DNA of 64,000 bases, taken from Mastigamoeba balamuthi. Lineage: Eukaryota > Evosea > Mastigamoebida > Mastigamoebidae. The stretch lies in contig CACRSC010000037.1 of NCBI GenBank assembly GCA_902651635.1, positions 99,468 to 163,467 on the forward strand. The letters run 5' to 3'. A program made the translations under genes and the position numbers. Shown in pieces: positions 54,609-64,000 of the stretch (its first letter is position 1; every line of letters begins with the position of its first letter). A model generated the notes under the pieces. It did not search any database and was not told where the DNA came from. It saw only the letters and a program-made list of their open reading frames with translations.

Positions 54609-56336
54609 ATGAACAACAGTGACTGGATTGCCAACATCCCCGACGACCTCTTCAGGTCCCTCGCCCCAGCAGGTGCGTGGAAGAGCCTGGCGCAGCACCC
54701 AGATTTTCTTCCCGATGTACCCCAGACGGAAGACCTGTCACTATATTGAGCGAACTGGTTTGCCCCGGTCACCATGACGATGCTTAAGGAACTCTACCAC
54801 CTGGTCTTCAAGCGAGCCCCCGGAAGGCAGACAAAGACCACACTCATTGAAGAGTTAACTGCTGACCACCACTGGATTGGGCAGCTCATTGACCATGCCA
54901 GGGCAATCCGTGCTGCTATTATTACTGAGTATGAGGATTCTAACACAGTCGTTAATGATGATGCCTTTGACAACAAGAAGGACACCTAAGAGGATTCCGA
55001 GGATTCGAGTGAGGACATGAGCGACTCAGAGGAAGTAGAGGAGGCAGGAGAGGAAGTCAACGATGAGAAGGTCAAGGAAGAGATGCTTGGCGACACAGAG
55101 GACAGTGGAGAGGACTCCAGTGACTCTGATATCACTGTGGAGTCCAGCAACAAGGAGTCTGAAGACGGCCATTGCATCAAGAGCCACAAGTGCCATGCTC
55201 GTTTGACCTCTAGGAGCCCACCATGCAAGCGACGCCACAGTGCTGACGACTGGTGGCATGAGGAGTCAGAGGAGAGCTATGCTCGCATCCATGCAGTTCC
55301 TGAAGATGCACAGTATGAGCTCCATCATATGATGGCCAACAGTGAGCTCCATCTTGATACCATTGATAGGCTGCTCAAGGGCACTGGCTCAGATGCACAA
55401 GCAGTCGAGCAGTTGAAGTCCCTGCTGGGACTCCCCGAGAAGTACGCATGTGCAGTGTGGCTACATGCATACCGCCTACCAGCATTGCGTATACACGCTG
55501 GCAGACAGGCTTCTGTGGTAGGGACATCACCCACAGCATCCTCGGGCCCAACGAGATCTGCAAACTGGCATGTGGGACCAGAAACTGTGTGTGCGTTTCT
55601 CTTTTCTCCCAATGGGGAGGGGTCGTTTTTCCCCAGTGCGGGGTACTGTGCACTGACACCAATGGAGGAGGTCAATGAGATGCTTCGTGGCAATCCCTCT
55701 AAGTACAACAAAGCACTGGCGGGCATGCCAGGAACACCAGGGACACACCTGCACATCAAGGATGGGCACTCAGTCAATGTTGATGCTGGGGGATCTCGTT
55801 ACCCAGACAACTGAATCTTTAATGCAGACATCATGCATATTCGGCCATCACCAAGGGTTGCTCGACAGTGGAGAATGCTCCTCTTAAAGATTGAGACAAG
55901 CCTTATATGGCCAGATCCTAAAGACAGGGTCATTCAGGCGTGATCAGATCAGTGGTGACCCTGAGATCCGTGCTGTCTATGTGGCTGTCCAGGAGCTGTA
56001 TGCTCTTATTAAGGACATGGCCATGCATGGTGAGGACTTTGACAAGGACGAGACAGGGCACATGGTTGCAATTCCTTTGGATAAGGCTGCCTCGATGCCC
56101 TCGCCAAGAAGACTGCTTTCCTTAAACACGTGAAGCAGAACCAGAAAGGGGATAGCCTGAAGGCAGTGCCTGATAAGTCCACGGCTGTAAAGCGTGGTGG
56201 GGGCACTGGCCGAGATGAACCCAAGGCCTGCTACGTGTGTGGCTTCTTTGAGCATCTCCGTGCGGAGTGCTCAGTCAAAAAGGAGCACAAAAAGGCCAAG
56301 GCAGACACAGCTGGTAAGGCGTGTGACAAGGATTAA
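54609..56336 (+). pseudogene. Gag-like frame of the retroelement, broken
   Basis: From MNNSDWIANIPDDLFRSLAP, one frame runs to 55814 with a TGA at 54747 and a TAA at 54987. It contains a long acidic Ser/Glu/Asp stretch (55017-55180) and a helical part (YARIHAVPEDAQYELHHMM). After a shift the frame continues 55891-56133 (IRAVYVAVQELYALIKDMAM) and then 56130-56336 with the zinc knuckle CYVCGFFEHLRAEC, which is CCHC-like with C in the last place. At least two stops and two frameshifts are needed. Confidence 0.6.
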
Positions 56337-56349
56337 AACAGAGGTTTTT

Positions 56350-57960
56350 TCCTTACAAACTGGTACAGGTGATTCTGCAGTGGAAGCAGAAATCGGAGCC
56401 CTGTGCTGTAGAATATTACAGTGGCTTGGGCAGGACAAACGTGCCTTTACAGGCCCAGCTGCGATTGGACTCACGTTGGAAGGCACAGCAGCCTCCTTCG
56501 ATACGAGTGGTGAGAAGTGGGGCTGGGCATATGATGCTAACCTCATGACCAAACAGTCAATCTACGGGAAACAGCTTCCATGCACCATGGTGGAGACTGC
56601 ATTGGCCTACAGTGCAAACCATAGTGATCCTGCATTGGTCATTTCCCTAGCCATGCCAAGTGACATACGCGCAGCACCAGGCATTTCACATGTCTGCAAG
56701 GCAGGTGGTAAGGGCCGACCAGAAGCTGGACGGCTTCAGTACTTTGCCACGAGATTCCAAGAGGCCGGATTTCCCGAATTGGCAAGGCATCTGGACCAAG
56801 GGCTGGCATGGCGCAACGAGTGCCTAACCCTAGCATCAGGGGCCTTTGATAACTCCAGGGCATGTGAGGTACACCGTGATTTTGTGACCAGTGAGGTGCA
56901 AGCACTGCATCAGATGCGTGCCATTGGGGTTGACAATACTGACATGGTCCGCCGTTTTGGGCAGCCTATTGTCATATCCCCACTGCATGTTGCAGAGCAA
57001 CTCACAAAACTGCGCCTTGTCTATGATGCCTGGTACGTTAACAATGTGGATGGGCTAGACAAGGTGATATATGACTCTATAGACTTCCTGATGCCACACA
57101 CGAGGCAGAGGGAGTATCTGACCAAAGTGGACATCCGAAGTGGTTACCACCATATCCCAATGAGGAAACAAGATGCACCGTACCTGTGCTTCCTTTGGGA
57201 TGGTATTGTTTACTACTGGAAATGCCTTCCCTTTGGTCTACGCTCAGCCTCACACTGGTTTACAGCCTTTACCCGACCACTTGCACAGCAGCTGGAATGG
57301 ATGTATAGTATAACCCAGCCTTCATCATCTTCATAGATGACCTGTGCATACTATTAGGCACTGACCAGGCTGTGGCAAAGGTGCGATTCAAGGAGGTACT
57401 CCAGGCAGTAGAGCACTTTGGTTGGGTCGTAGCACTGGATAAGGTCATCTGGCCAGGGAATGAGGCTGAGTTCCTTGGTTGTGTGTACAACTCTGGGAAT
57501 CTCTCGTGCTCACTCTCCACAGCCAGATTGGAGAGACTATGCACCCTGGCAGCAACATTGTGTGTGAGTGGGCGCTGCCAAGCCATCACACTCAGCAGGT
57601 TTGCTGGATACCTTCAGAGTGCTACACCAGCTCTGCGGTATGGTGATCACCTAGCACGCCTGGCATACTTTGCTCTGCATGAAGTAAACAGTGACGAACT
57701 ACACTTCACTGAGCTGGAGTTATCAAAGGAAGTGGTACAGGCAGCAGGCTTACTGCTGAACCACTGGAACTGGCTGCACAGCCTCCCCATACAGGCTTCA
57801 CTTTACCTTGGTGCACTTGTGTGCCATCGCCATCTCAATGATGTCCTTCTGGTTCATTCTGCCACATACCCACTTCCATCATGCTGTGTTCATCAGCCAC
57901 GATACGAAGCACCCCAGCAGCGTGATATCTGGGTTCTTCTGCAGGAACTCTGGGTCTGCC
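56350..57960 (+). pseudogene. Reverse transcriptase region, frameshifted near the FIDD active site
   Basis: The first frame ends at 57336 just after LAQQLEWMYSITQPSSSS. The catalytic box is encoded in another frame at about 57327-57345 as FIIFIDDLCIL, so a frameshift near 57305 breaks the enzyme at its active site. The thumb/connection region follows (57360-57780) with EAEFLGCVYNSGNLSCSLS and GRCQAITLSRFAGYLQSATPALRY. The sequence then loses coding character after about 57960. A possible RNase H start (VFISHDTKHPSSVISGFF, about 57880) is in yet another frame. Confidence 0.65.
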
Positions 57961-58800
57961 AACAGGATGGCCAACCCTACGTACTCTGTGTTCGCACTCA
58001 TCTTTGTTCTGTCTGTTTGACCATTATCTCCCTCGGTTTTGTGCACCCAAAATATCTACAACTGTCTTTCCTTCTTGTTTTCATTATTATCTCTGCTCCT
58101 GTGCCCCTTTAAAATATCTTCATCGTATCTTCCTTACTTTCTGCAGTCTTGCCAATGGCTTCATCAATGTTGCCCATACTTGTTCTCCTTGTCTCCATTC
58201 TCCTCCTCTCCTCTGCTACCCTCTTCCCCTCCAGTCCCAGTGATGGGGTATTTCTATTCCTCCCATTTCTGCTAACTTCCTATAGGGCCCGACCCATGGC
58301 TGGTCCACCTATGCTATGCCCCCCTCTGCCCTTCACTGGAATCCCTCCTCTGCCTCTGGCCCCAGAGCAATGCCCTTCCTCATTGGCACTCCTTGCCACT
58401 ACTTCGACCTCCTCCTCTCTCCTGCCTTCATCCAGCACCTCTGCAATGTACTCTCTTCCCTTCTTCCCTTTCCTTTCATTTCTCCTCTCAATATTCCCCT
58501 AGGAAACAAACTACTTCGCCTCTGCGATTTATCCCTGTCGTATTTCTTCCCATAATAGAGCTAAGTTCCTGGCCTGCTGGTTTTCTGTCACTCTCCTTGA
58601 GATGTATCGCTATCTCTCTCTCATACTTCTCGATGGTATGCTTGCTCTCTTTCTTTCTCTCCCTCTGGCATCCTGTCCTGACCCCCTGTCCTTCTAGGTC
58701 TCAATCCAACCCACTCCTGGGATGAACACAGGAGAGGCTGGACTGCAAACCCCCATTTCCTTCAGGCTATGCACCTCTATAGGTTTAAGGACATTCACAG
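57961..58800. other. Pyrimidine-rich low-complexity stretch
   Basis: About 840 nt with strong C+T bias on the plus strand (many CTCTTCC, TTCCC and CCTCC words). Open frames here are rich in Ser, Pro and Leu because of the base bias and are not credible proteins. Confidence 0.5.
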
Positions 58801-58853
58801 GTGTTATCTGTTGGCTGGTGGGAGATTTTTTAACCAGCCAGTGGGATATTTTT
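58801..58853 (+). repeat. Left terminal inverted repeat
   Basis: Contains GTTGGCTGGTGGGAGATTTT then ACCAGCCAGTGGGATATTTT. Matches the reverse complement of 60636-60690 with a handful of mismatches. Confidence 0.75.
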
Positions 58854-58879
58854 TCTCAGACTCTTTTAAACCGCTATGG

Positions 58880-60611
58880 TGTCACATGATCTTGCAGCAC
58901 TTCTCAAGGACTACAACAACCGCGTTGTGGACTGGAAGGCATGAGCAGATGCCACCAAGGCCGCTGACGACGAGGAGAAGAGCCAGACAGTGAGTGCGGC
59001 CCTACTGGAGGCATGATTGTGTATGCACTGATATATGGTAGCAACTTTGGCACGTTCGAGCAGTATCTCCAGGCTGTAGAGAGAATGTGCCCCGGGTATT
59101 TTCTCAGTCAGAGTGGCAAGGAATTCATGTGCTGTTCTTGTTGGAGGGTCTTTACCAAGCACCTTGATGTTCTTAATATGTCTACACTGGCCAGTCTACT
59201 CTCTGCCAGCTACGTGCACTTCTGGAACATGGCGGGAATCTTATGGATCTGTTTTGATGAGAGTATTCTCATTTGGACTGGGGATGGTGTCTTATTTGTG
59301 ATAAACTTTCCTCGGAAGCCACATCCTTTAGGTGTCCCAGTGTACATGATGTGTGCCAAGATGACTGCCATAGAGCTCTTGGTCCCACTTTTGGTGATTT
59401 CAAATGTTGAGAGTCTTATGCCAGAAGCCCTTCTTCAGCAGGCTATTGTTTGAATCCGTGCACAGCAGGTGGTACACAAGTTTGGGAAGCCTGTTGTGGT
59501 CTGTGTTGATGCTGCCTTTGGGGCAATGGATGTCATCCAGGCCGAGTTCCCTGACATTCTCTTTGTGGTCAGCTGCAAGGAGACTGCCCACAAGACTGTC
59601 CTCGCCCAGAGTCTCACCTTTCATGAGAGTCACCTCGCTCAGCATGGTCACGTGGTTCAGGCAGTCTGATTGGACTCTGCGACCATGTACAATGTCTCCA
59701 GTGTCTTCACTGCAGCTGACTACAAGACCACGCCCTCTGGGGAATCGCTGTATAAGAAGGAAACCCTTCAGGCCCTCTCCAAGATTGATGCTGTAGACCT
59801 TCGCTGCCTGGTACGAATCTGTGGTCACTCTGGCTTAGGTACAATACCAGAGATGCTCACAAGGCTCTCCCATGACAAGTTTGAGAGTCCTGCAAAGAGA
59901 CAGCATCGCATCAGCAAGCCTGCAGCTCTCTCAGATCCCGAGGGTGACTCCAGCACAGAGGCAGAGGAGGATGGGCAGCCAGAGTCAGCTGACGAGGCAG
60001 ACTCTGAGTCAGAGAAGTCAACACAAGCAGCAAAAGAGGAAGCAAGCAAGAAGCACACACACACATACTCTCTCGGTTCATATTCTCTCCCTTTCTCTTC
60101 CCTGTCTCAGCCTTCCCACACACAGGAGGTTGCCAAAGAGAAGTTAGCTGCTAGAGTTGAGAAGCTCAAGCAGATGAAGAACACTGAACTGCAGGCGATA
60201 CTCCGTGGTCTGGGAGCGAGAGTGAGTGGAAAGAAGGAAGATCTCGTGAAGCGCATCATCTTCCACGAGGGGCCGAGTTCAAGGGCTGTATGCGGTCATC
60301 TGTCTGCCTTCCTTGTGACAAAGACGACGGACTGCCCACCTCCAATGAAGCTTTACAGGTCTATATTCAACCTTGTTGATCGCGTTGATACACTTCTCTC
60401 ATACATTCCATTTCCATGGGACGTAAAGAGCTTCCCGTTGGCCTTTCTTCTCTACTTCATTCGCCTCACAGTTGTTGGCTCTATTGCAGCTCATTCTGAC
60501 CATGTGTTCAACTTTCAAGGCGAGAAGACCAAGAAGGAGAAGGCCCAGTACATTACCACTTACATCAAGGCACTTGCAGACACACTTTGCACAGAGGAGG
60601 CAACATTGTAA
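58880..60611 (+). pseudogene. piggyBac-like transposase with SAP motif, broken by stops
   Basis: From 59013 to 60611 one frame is interrupted only by TGA at 59451 and TGA at 59667; an upstream part (58885-58990) is in another frame. Acidic residues occur in piggyBac-like contexts: ILWICFDESILIW followed by PRKPHPLGVPVYMMCA, then VVVCVDAAFGAMDV, and near the end SIFNLVDRVDTLLSYIP followed by a hydrophobic helix. Between the second and third lies an acidic linker and a SAP-type DNA-binding motif, LKQMKNTELQAILRGLGARVSGKKEDLVKRI (about 60166-60258). piggyBac transposases are cut-and-paste DDD enzymes. Similarity is by eye only. Confidence 0.5.
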
Positions 60612-60635
60612 AACTTTTTTGTTGTTGCCTACAGG

Positions 60636-60690
60636 ATAAAATCTCCCACTGGCTGGTCGAAAAATCTCCCACTGGCCAACAGTTATCACA
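60636..60690 (-). repeat. Right terminal inverted repeat
   Basis: Reads AAAATCTCCCACTGGCTGGT then AAAATCTCCCACTGGCCAAC, two tandem subunits, and is the inverted partner of 58801-58853. Confidence 0.75.
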
Positions 60691-60693
60691 TCT

Positions 60694-61275
60694 CAAATAA
60701 CAAGTCCTTCACAACCTCTCTTGTTGATCCTCTCTTCAATGAGGTCCTCTCAAACAGTCAGCAACATTGGTCCCCTTTCGAATGGGTCACTGTCGATGAG
60801 AGAATTGTCCCCTTTAAGGGCCAGTGCCGTTTCAGGCAGTATGTCCCTGGCAAACCACACCCCACGGGAATCAAGGTCTTCTTGCTTGTCGATTCTGCTG
60901 GCTTCATTTGCTCCTTTCGTCTCTACACTGGTCCCCTCATCGCTGATAGCTGCCCTGATGGTCTCAAAAAATCGAAACTGTTCTTATGCTCTTGGCTGAC
61001 CTCCCTCATGGTCTTCCTTTCAAGGTCATCCTTGACAACTGGTTTGGCTCTGAGAAAATGGCCAACGTTCTCCATGCTAAGGGCTATGGCTTTATTATGA
61101 CTTGCCATTCTGACTCTCCATCATATCTCTGGGCTCGGTGGCTCTCTTCCTCTTCCTGGAAGCCTGCTTTCAACGAGTCTCATTGGCTATGCCGTCTGCC
61201 TGGCTTCACTGCTACTGCCTGGTGTGATACCTCTGTGGTTCACTTCCTTGACAATGTTGCTTCACCCCTGCAGGT
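60694..61275 (+). pseudogene. Second piggyBac-like transposase fragment
   Basis: Begins right after the right TIR: SLVDPLFNEVLSNSQQHWSPFEW, then VTVDERIVPFKGQCRFRQYVPGKPHPTGIKVFLLVDSAGF, a clear match to the first catalytic Asp region of piggyBac-type (DDE_Tnp_1_7) transposases. A frameshift near 60968 in an A-run leads to ADLPHGLPFKVILDNWFGSEKMANVLHAKGYGFIMTCHSD, the second Asp region. DTSVVHFLDNVASP follows near 61230-61270. The piece is better conserved to the family than the transposase inside the TIR element, and has no visible ends. Confidence 0.65.
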
Positions 61276-61838
61276 TCGCCCTTTTTCTCATTCATTCTAA
61301 CCCCTGTCTTAGCCTGTGCCCTATGAACGTCCTTGCTGTTCTGCTTTGTCCCCTCATTATACTGCCTCTCACTTCCAGCTGCCTCGTACCCGTTTGTTTC
61401 TCTGCCCCTCATTGTCATCTCATTTCTCTCAGCTCATGTGCTCTCCGATCCTGTTGTTGTTCATGAGCTCTCTTTGTTCATTGAAGAGTTCAGTTCTGAT
61501 GCTCAGTGTGGCATCATGTGTAGCGGTACGTAGTGGAACCATGCGTAGCAGCATGCGACGGATCCTCCACTATGCTGCGTAGTTCAATCATTGTGCTACG
61601 CACCGCTGCGGCAGGGTCCGCTGTGTGCTGCTACGTATGGAGGTGCTACATGCCGCTACGCATAAATATGCTATGCACTGCTACATAATTAGATAGCTCT
61701 TACCTACTGAAAGCTACACTGAAATCAATTGTTAACTGCCATCAAAAGGGCAGGCAGGTCATGTTTTCACTTTTGGGGGAGAGGAGCCCAGCCAGGGCAG
61801 CAGAAAACGTTCAAGTGAGAGAGGAGTAGAGAGACAGA
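61276..61838. other. Pyrimidine-rich tract and degenerate repeat cluster
   Basis: 61276-61500 is C/T-rich like 57961-58800. 61520-61690 holds the TGCTACG repeat cluster, listed separately. The remainder shows no gene. Confidence 0.45.
61520..61690. repeat. Cluster of TGCTACG/CGTAGCA short inverted and direct repeats
   Basis: About ten degenerate copies of GCTACGCA/TGCGTAGC in both orientations within 170 nt (for example GCGTAGCAGCATGCG and TGCTACGTATGGAGG). The stretch could fold into several hairpins. It resembles the subterminal repeat clusters of DNA transposons. Confidence 0.6.
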
Positions 61839-63250
61839 TCACTGAGGACCAGCAGGTGCCTGGGAAGAGGGCGACTCAGGACCAGCAGGTGCCTCAGAGG
61901 CCTGGGAGGCACCTGTGCCCCCAAGCATGTCGTTGAGGGCGTCAAGAACAGGGTCAGGGCGCTGCATCCTCCTGGGCCTCTTGGCCTTTGGTGCTCCAGA
62001 CTTTGTGCCCTTGAAGCTGGTCCTTCCACGCCTATTGAGCTTATGTGTTAGTAAATGATGAAATAAATGGAAACGCACTTCTCATTGCTGTGATAGTTCC
62101 ACCAGACACTCTGAATATGCTCACACACCCCCTTCCTCACCAGGGGGTGTGCAGCAAACAGAGTCTGGAATTCTGGTGGCCAGACAGCCTGGATGACATC
62201 ATCGCAGTGCTCTCTTATGTCTGACCTGTAGGGAAAGTCAGATGAAATGTGGTAAGAGAGAACAAGAAAGGGGAAAAGAGTTCGTACCTCCACTCGGGGT
62301 GCTCCATGAACAGGGAGTGATAGTTGACCTTGGTCCACTACTCTATCTGTGAGACAGTGGGCCTTGCCATTATTGCAGACAGAGCAGCAGTGTAGAGCCT
62401 CCTGTCTGCTGGGAGGTTCTCGAGCTCCGGGACTTTTGAAGTTAGTAATATACACACATTGTTAGAAATTTGAAAAACAAAGGGTAAAAGGAAACGTACC
62501 AGGAATGCCAAGCATCAGCTTCTCCCTGAGCATCAGCTCCCTGGACTGCACGCCTGCCTCAACAGCACGTGTGAGGGCATTCATCCTGCAAAAATAGTTT
62601 GAATTAGAGCCAGAAGAACAAGGAAGAATGGGGGGAGGGGTTTCGTACCTCACGATAAGGTCACTCAGAGTACCAGCAAGCAGCATCTGCATGGCCTTGA
62701 ACCCAGCCCTGACCTCTTCAAAGGTGCAGGGCTGATGGGCGTGCTCCTCACTGGACTCGGCAGTGAAAATGGCAAGGAGGTCACGTGACATCTTCATGAG
62801 GGCCGAGATCTGCTGCTTCTTCTGCAGTGCCCTCCTTTACTCCTCATCAGACTCTGATGCGCGTGAAGTGCCCTTATAGTCGTCCGCTAAGACCTTCTCA
62901 TCCTCGTCCTCCTCCTCCTCCCCCTCCTTCTTCTTCTTCTCCTCCTCCTCCTTCTCAGATTGCTCATGGCCGCTGACACGTGGTGCAGCAGCAGCAGCAG
63001 CTTGCACTGGTGCAGCAGCAGCAGCACCTAAAGCAACATTAAGGAAGGGTGTGTGGTGTGTGAATAAAGAAGGAAGGGAAGAATGCTACATACCTGCTTT
63101 CCTGAGAGGCATAATGTCTAGGTCTTTGTCCTGATGGGGTGGGGGAGGTATCACAGTGATTATTGGCCCAGTGCAGCCCTTGTTCTTGTCCTTGGGCTTG
63201 TCCTTGTGCTTCTTGGTGGGGGTTTTGCGTGGCGTGTCCTTGATGCACAC
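61839..63250 (-). pseudogene. Multi-exon reading frame of unknown family with two in-frame stops
   Basis: On the minus strand, exons joined by T-rich introns that mostly start GTACG and end CAG or AAG read: IKDTPRKTPTKKHKDKPKDKNKG (63240-63115), an Ala/Gln then Lys/Glu-rich acidic stretch (63028-62840), RRALQKKQQISALMKMSRDLLAIF to GTLSDLIV (62833-62650), MNALTRAVEAGVQSRELM, LPADRRLYTAALSAIMARP, IREHCDDVIQAVWPPEFQTLF with WWNYHSNEK, and RRGRTSFKGTKSGAPKAKRP to the stop at 61839. A TAA at 62837 and a TAG at 62338 interrupt it. The splice pattern is good enough to suggest a once-real gene or transposon ORF. Not recognised. Confidence 0.45.
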
Positions 63251-64000
63251 TGTTTTTAACCTTTGAAAACGCTGTTAAATGACATCAATAGTGGGTAATG
63301 GGCAGGAATTCCCATCAAAAGGGTCAAAATCGTAACAATTAATGAATAGCATATGCCCTTAATATCAGAAGCTCTTGGCCGCATTTGAAGCATGATTTCA
63401 CAGAAATTTTTCAAATCAAGTGATTAGTGACAAAGGCGATATGTGCCAGCATATGTGCCGGGCTATATGCCGGCGGCACAGCTCGGCCATCGACTATGCC
63501 GGCAGCACAGTGTATGTGCCGGCATATATGCCAGTCTATGAGTCGGCATGAAGAGTTTCTGTCGTTTTGTGGTCAGTGGTAATCAATAACTGATACAGCC
63601 ACACAGTATTTTTGGTACAGATACAGGGTATTTGAAGAGGCTCTGTCTCAGTTCAAACTTGGTTTCACAGGCTGCCAAACTCGGATTGACAACTCTGAAA
63701 TGGTTATTCCACATTTCGTGTGTCAAACTGAAGAAATTTGGATTTTTAAATCCAAACAGTGTTGAGTTTGACAAATCTGTCTGCACAGCAAAAAGACCAG
63801 AACAAAAACCTTCTCTGTTCTCTTGTAAATCAATTGTACTCGACCAGTCTGAGTATGAATTGTAAAGGGAAACACATTTGAGTTTTGTTAACAGCATCCA
63901 TTTGACAAAAAGGGAATGGGTTTTGGTGAGATTGATGATCATTCAGTTAGTCAGTCATGGGAGAGTCAGAGAACTCTGCGAGCAACTTAACCAGAAACTC
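63251..64000. other. AT-rich end of the window, no gene recognised
   Basis: Contains the TGCCGGC repeat cluster (63440-63550). An opposite-strand pair of open frames at 63583-63942 is rich in Phe, Leu, Lys and Asn from base composition and shows no domain. Confidence 0.4.
63440..63550. repeat. Cluster of TGCCGGCA/TATGTGCC repeats
   Basis: Seven or more degenerate copies of ATGTGCCGGC/TATGCCGGC in 110 nt, several as inverted pairs. Organised like the 61520-61690 cluster but with a different core word. Confidence 0.6.

Larger units (their letters stand above)
54609..57960 (+). mobile_element. Decayed DIRS-like retroelement (gag-like frame, zinc knuckle, reverse transcriptase)
   Basis: A gag-like frame is followed by a CCHC knuckle and a reverse transcriptase. 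The RT segment reads LTKVDIRSGYHHIPMRKQDAPYLCFLWDGIVYYWKCLPFGLRSASHWFTAF, then after a frameshift FIIFIDDLCIL and NEAEFLGCVYNSGNL. The DIRSGYHHIP/FGLRSA pattern suits the DIRS/Ngaro group better than LINE or gypsy elements. I find no long terminal repeats, no tyrosine recombinase and only a doubtful RNase H. Stops and frameshifts show it is inactive. It is a cellular transposon, not a virus. Confidence 0.65.
58801..60690. mobile_element. 1.9-kb DNA transposon with about 53-bp imperfect terminal inverted repeats
   Basis: The left end (58801-58853) and right end (60636-60690) are inverted copies. Each TIR contains two head-to-tail subunits of about 20 nt with the core CCAGTGGGAGATTTT. Between them lies a single transposase reading frame broken by stops. 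The outer flanks show no clear duplication, although TTAA lies within the left end at 58829. No other gene is inside. Confidence 0.7.

Noticed and set aside
54747-54989. Stop-codon reassignment (TGA or TAA as sense)
   Set aside because: TGA and TAA end well-identified host genes in this window (MIF, LSM14, Fe-ADH and HAT gene), so the stops in the transposon frames are mutations.
57961-58700. Open frames of 70-117 aa rich in Ser, Pro and Leu
   Set aside because: They are a by-product of the pyrimidine-rich base bias. Several frames are open at once.
61520-61690. CRISPR array
   Set aside because: The repeats are short, degenerate, in both orientations and without regular spacers, and the genome is eukaryotic.

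Overview
This is a window of nuclear DNA from a unicellular eukaryote. Genes are interrupted by short GT-AG introns (about 40 to 400 nt). The products are eukaryote-specific: TRRAP/Tra1, SRRM1, LSM14/Scd6, Yos1/IER3IP1, a TEX2-like SMP protein, a TMEM181/Wntless-like 7TM protein, MIF and gamma-glutamyl hydrolase. From 1 to about 51.6 kb the DNA is very GC-rich and gene-dense. Introns there are AT-rich islands that repeatedly carry CAATTG and CCACGTCA words. A GC-rich free-living amoeba (Mastigamoeba-like) would fit the mix of polyQ TRRAP, Fe-dependent alcohol dehydrogenase, MIF and papain-like proteins, but this species guess is low confidence.

Layout. 0-5 kb: secreted beta-propeller gene (-), HAT-repeat gene (+) and a tRNA-Ala(GGC). 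5-21 kb: SRRM1-like PWI/SR protein (+), convergent with a complete 7-exon TRRAP/Tra1 gene (-). The region between them is present twice around a single N, probably two alleles assembled in tandem. 21-31.6 kb: GOST-type 7TM protein, MATE transporter, gamma-glutamyl hydrolase (-), pseudogene debris, a papain-like protein without its catalytic cysteine, and an alpha/beta hydrolase (-). 31.9-34.7 kb: LSM14/Scd6 with an exactly repeated 3' part after a 31-N gap. 35-44 kb: two-RRM protein, RING protein with a duplicated motif, membrane protein, coiled-coil protein, Fe-ADH and MIF. 44.4-51.6 kb: secreted permuted-papain-like protein, second papain-like pseudo-enzyme (inverted near-copy of the first), Yos1 and TEX2-like SMP protein.

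At about 51.6 kb the character changes abruptly. GC content falls and no intact housekeeping gene follows. The last 12 kb holds decayed mobile DNA: a DIRS-like retroelement with a gag-like frame and reverse transcriptase, a 1.9-kb element with inverted repeats that encodes a piggyBac-like transposase with an internal SAP motif, a second piggyBac-like fragment, a multi-exon reading frame of unknown type, and clusters of short degenerate repeats. This may be a transposon-rich locus or an assembly join.

Splice sites were placed by eye. For TRRAP, SRRM1, LSM14, MIF, Yos1, MATE, GGH and both papain-like genes, the exon lengths sum to whole codons and give proteins close to the usual family length, so those models are the most reliable.
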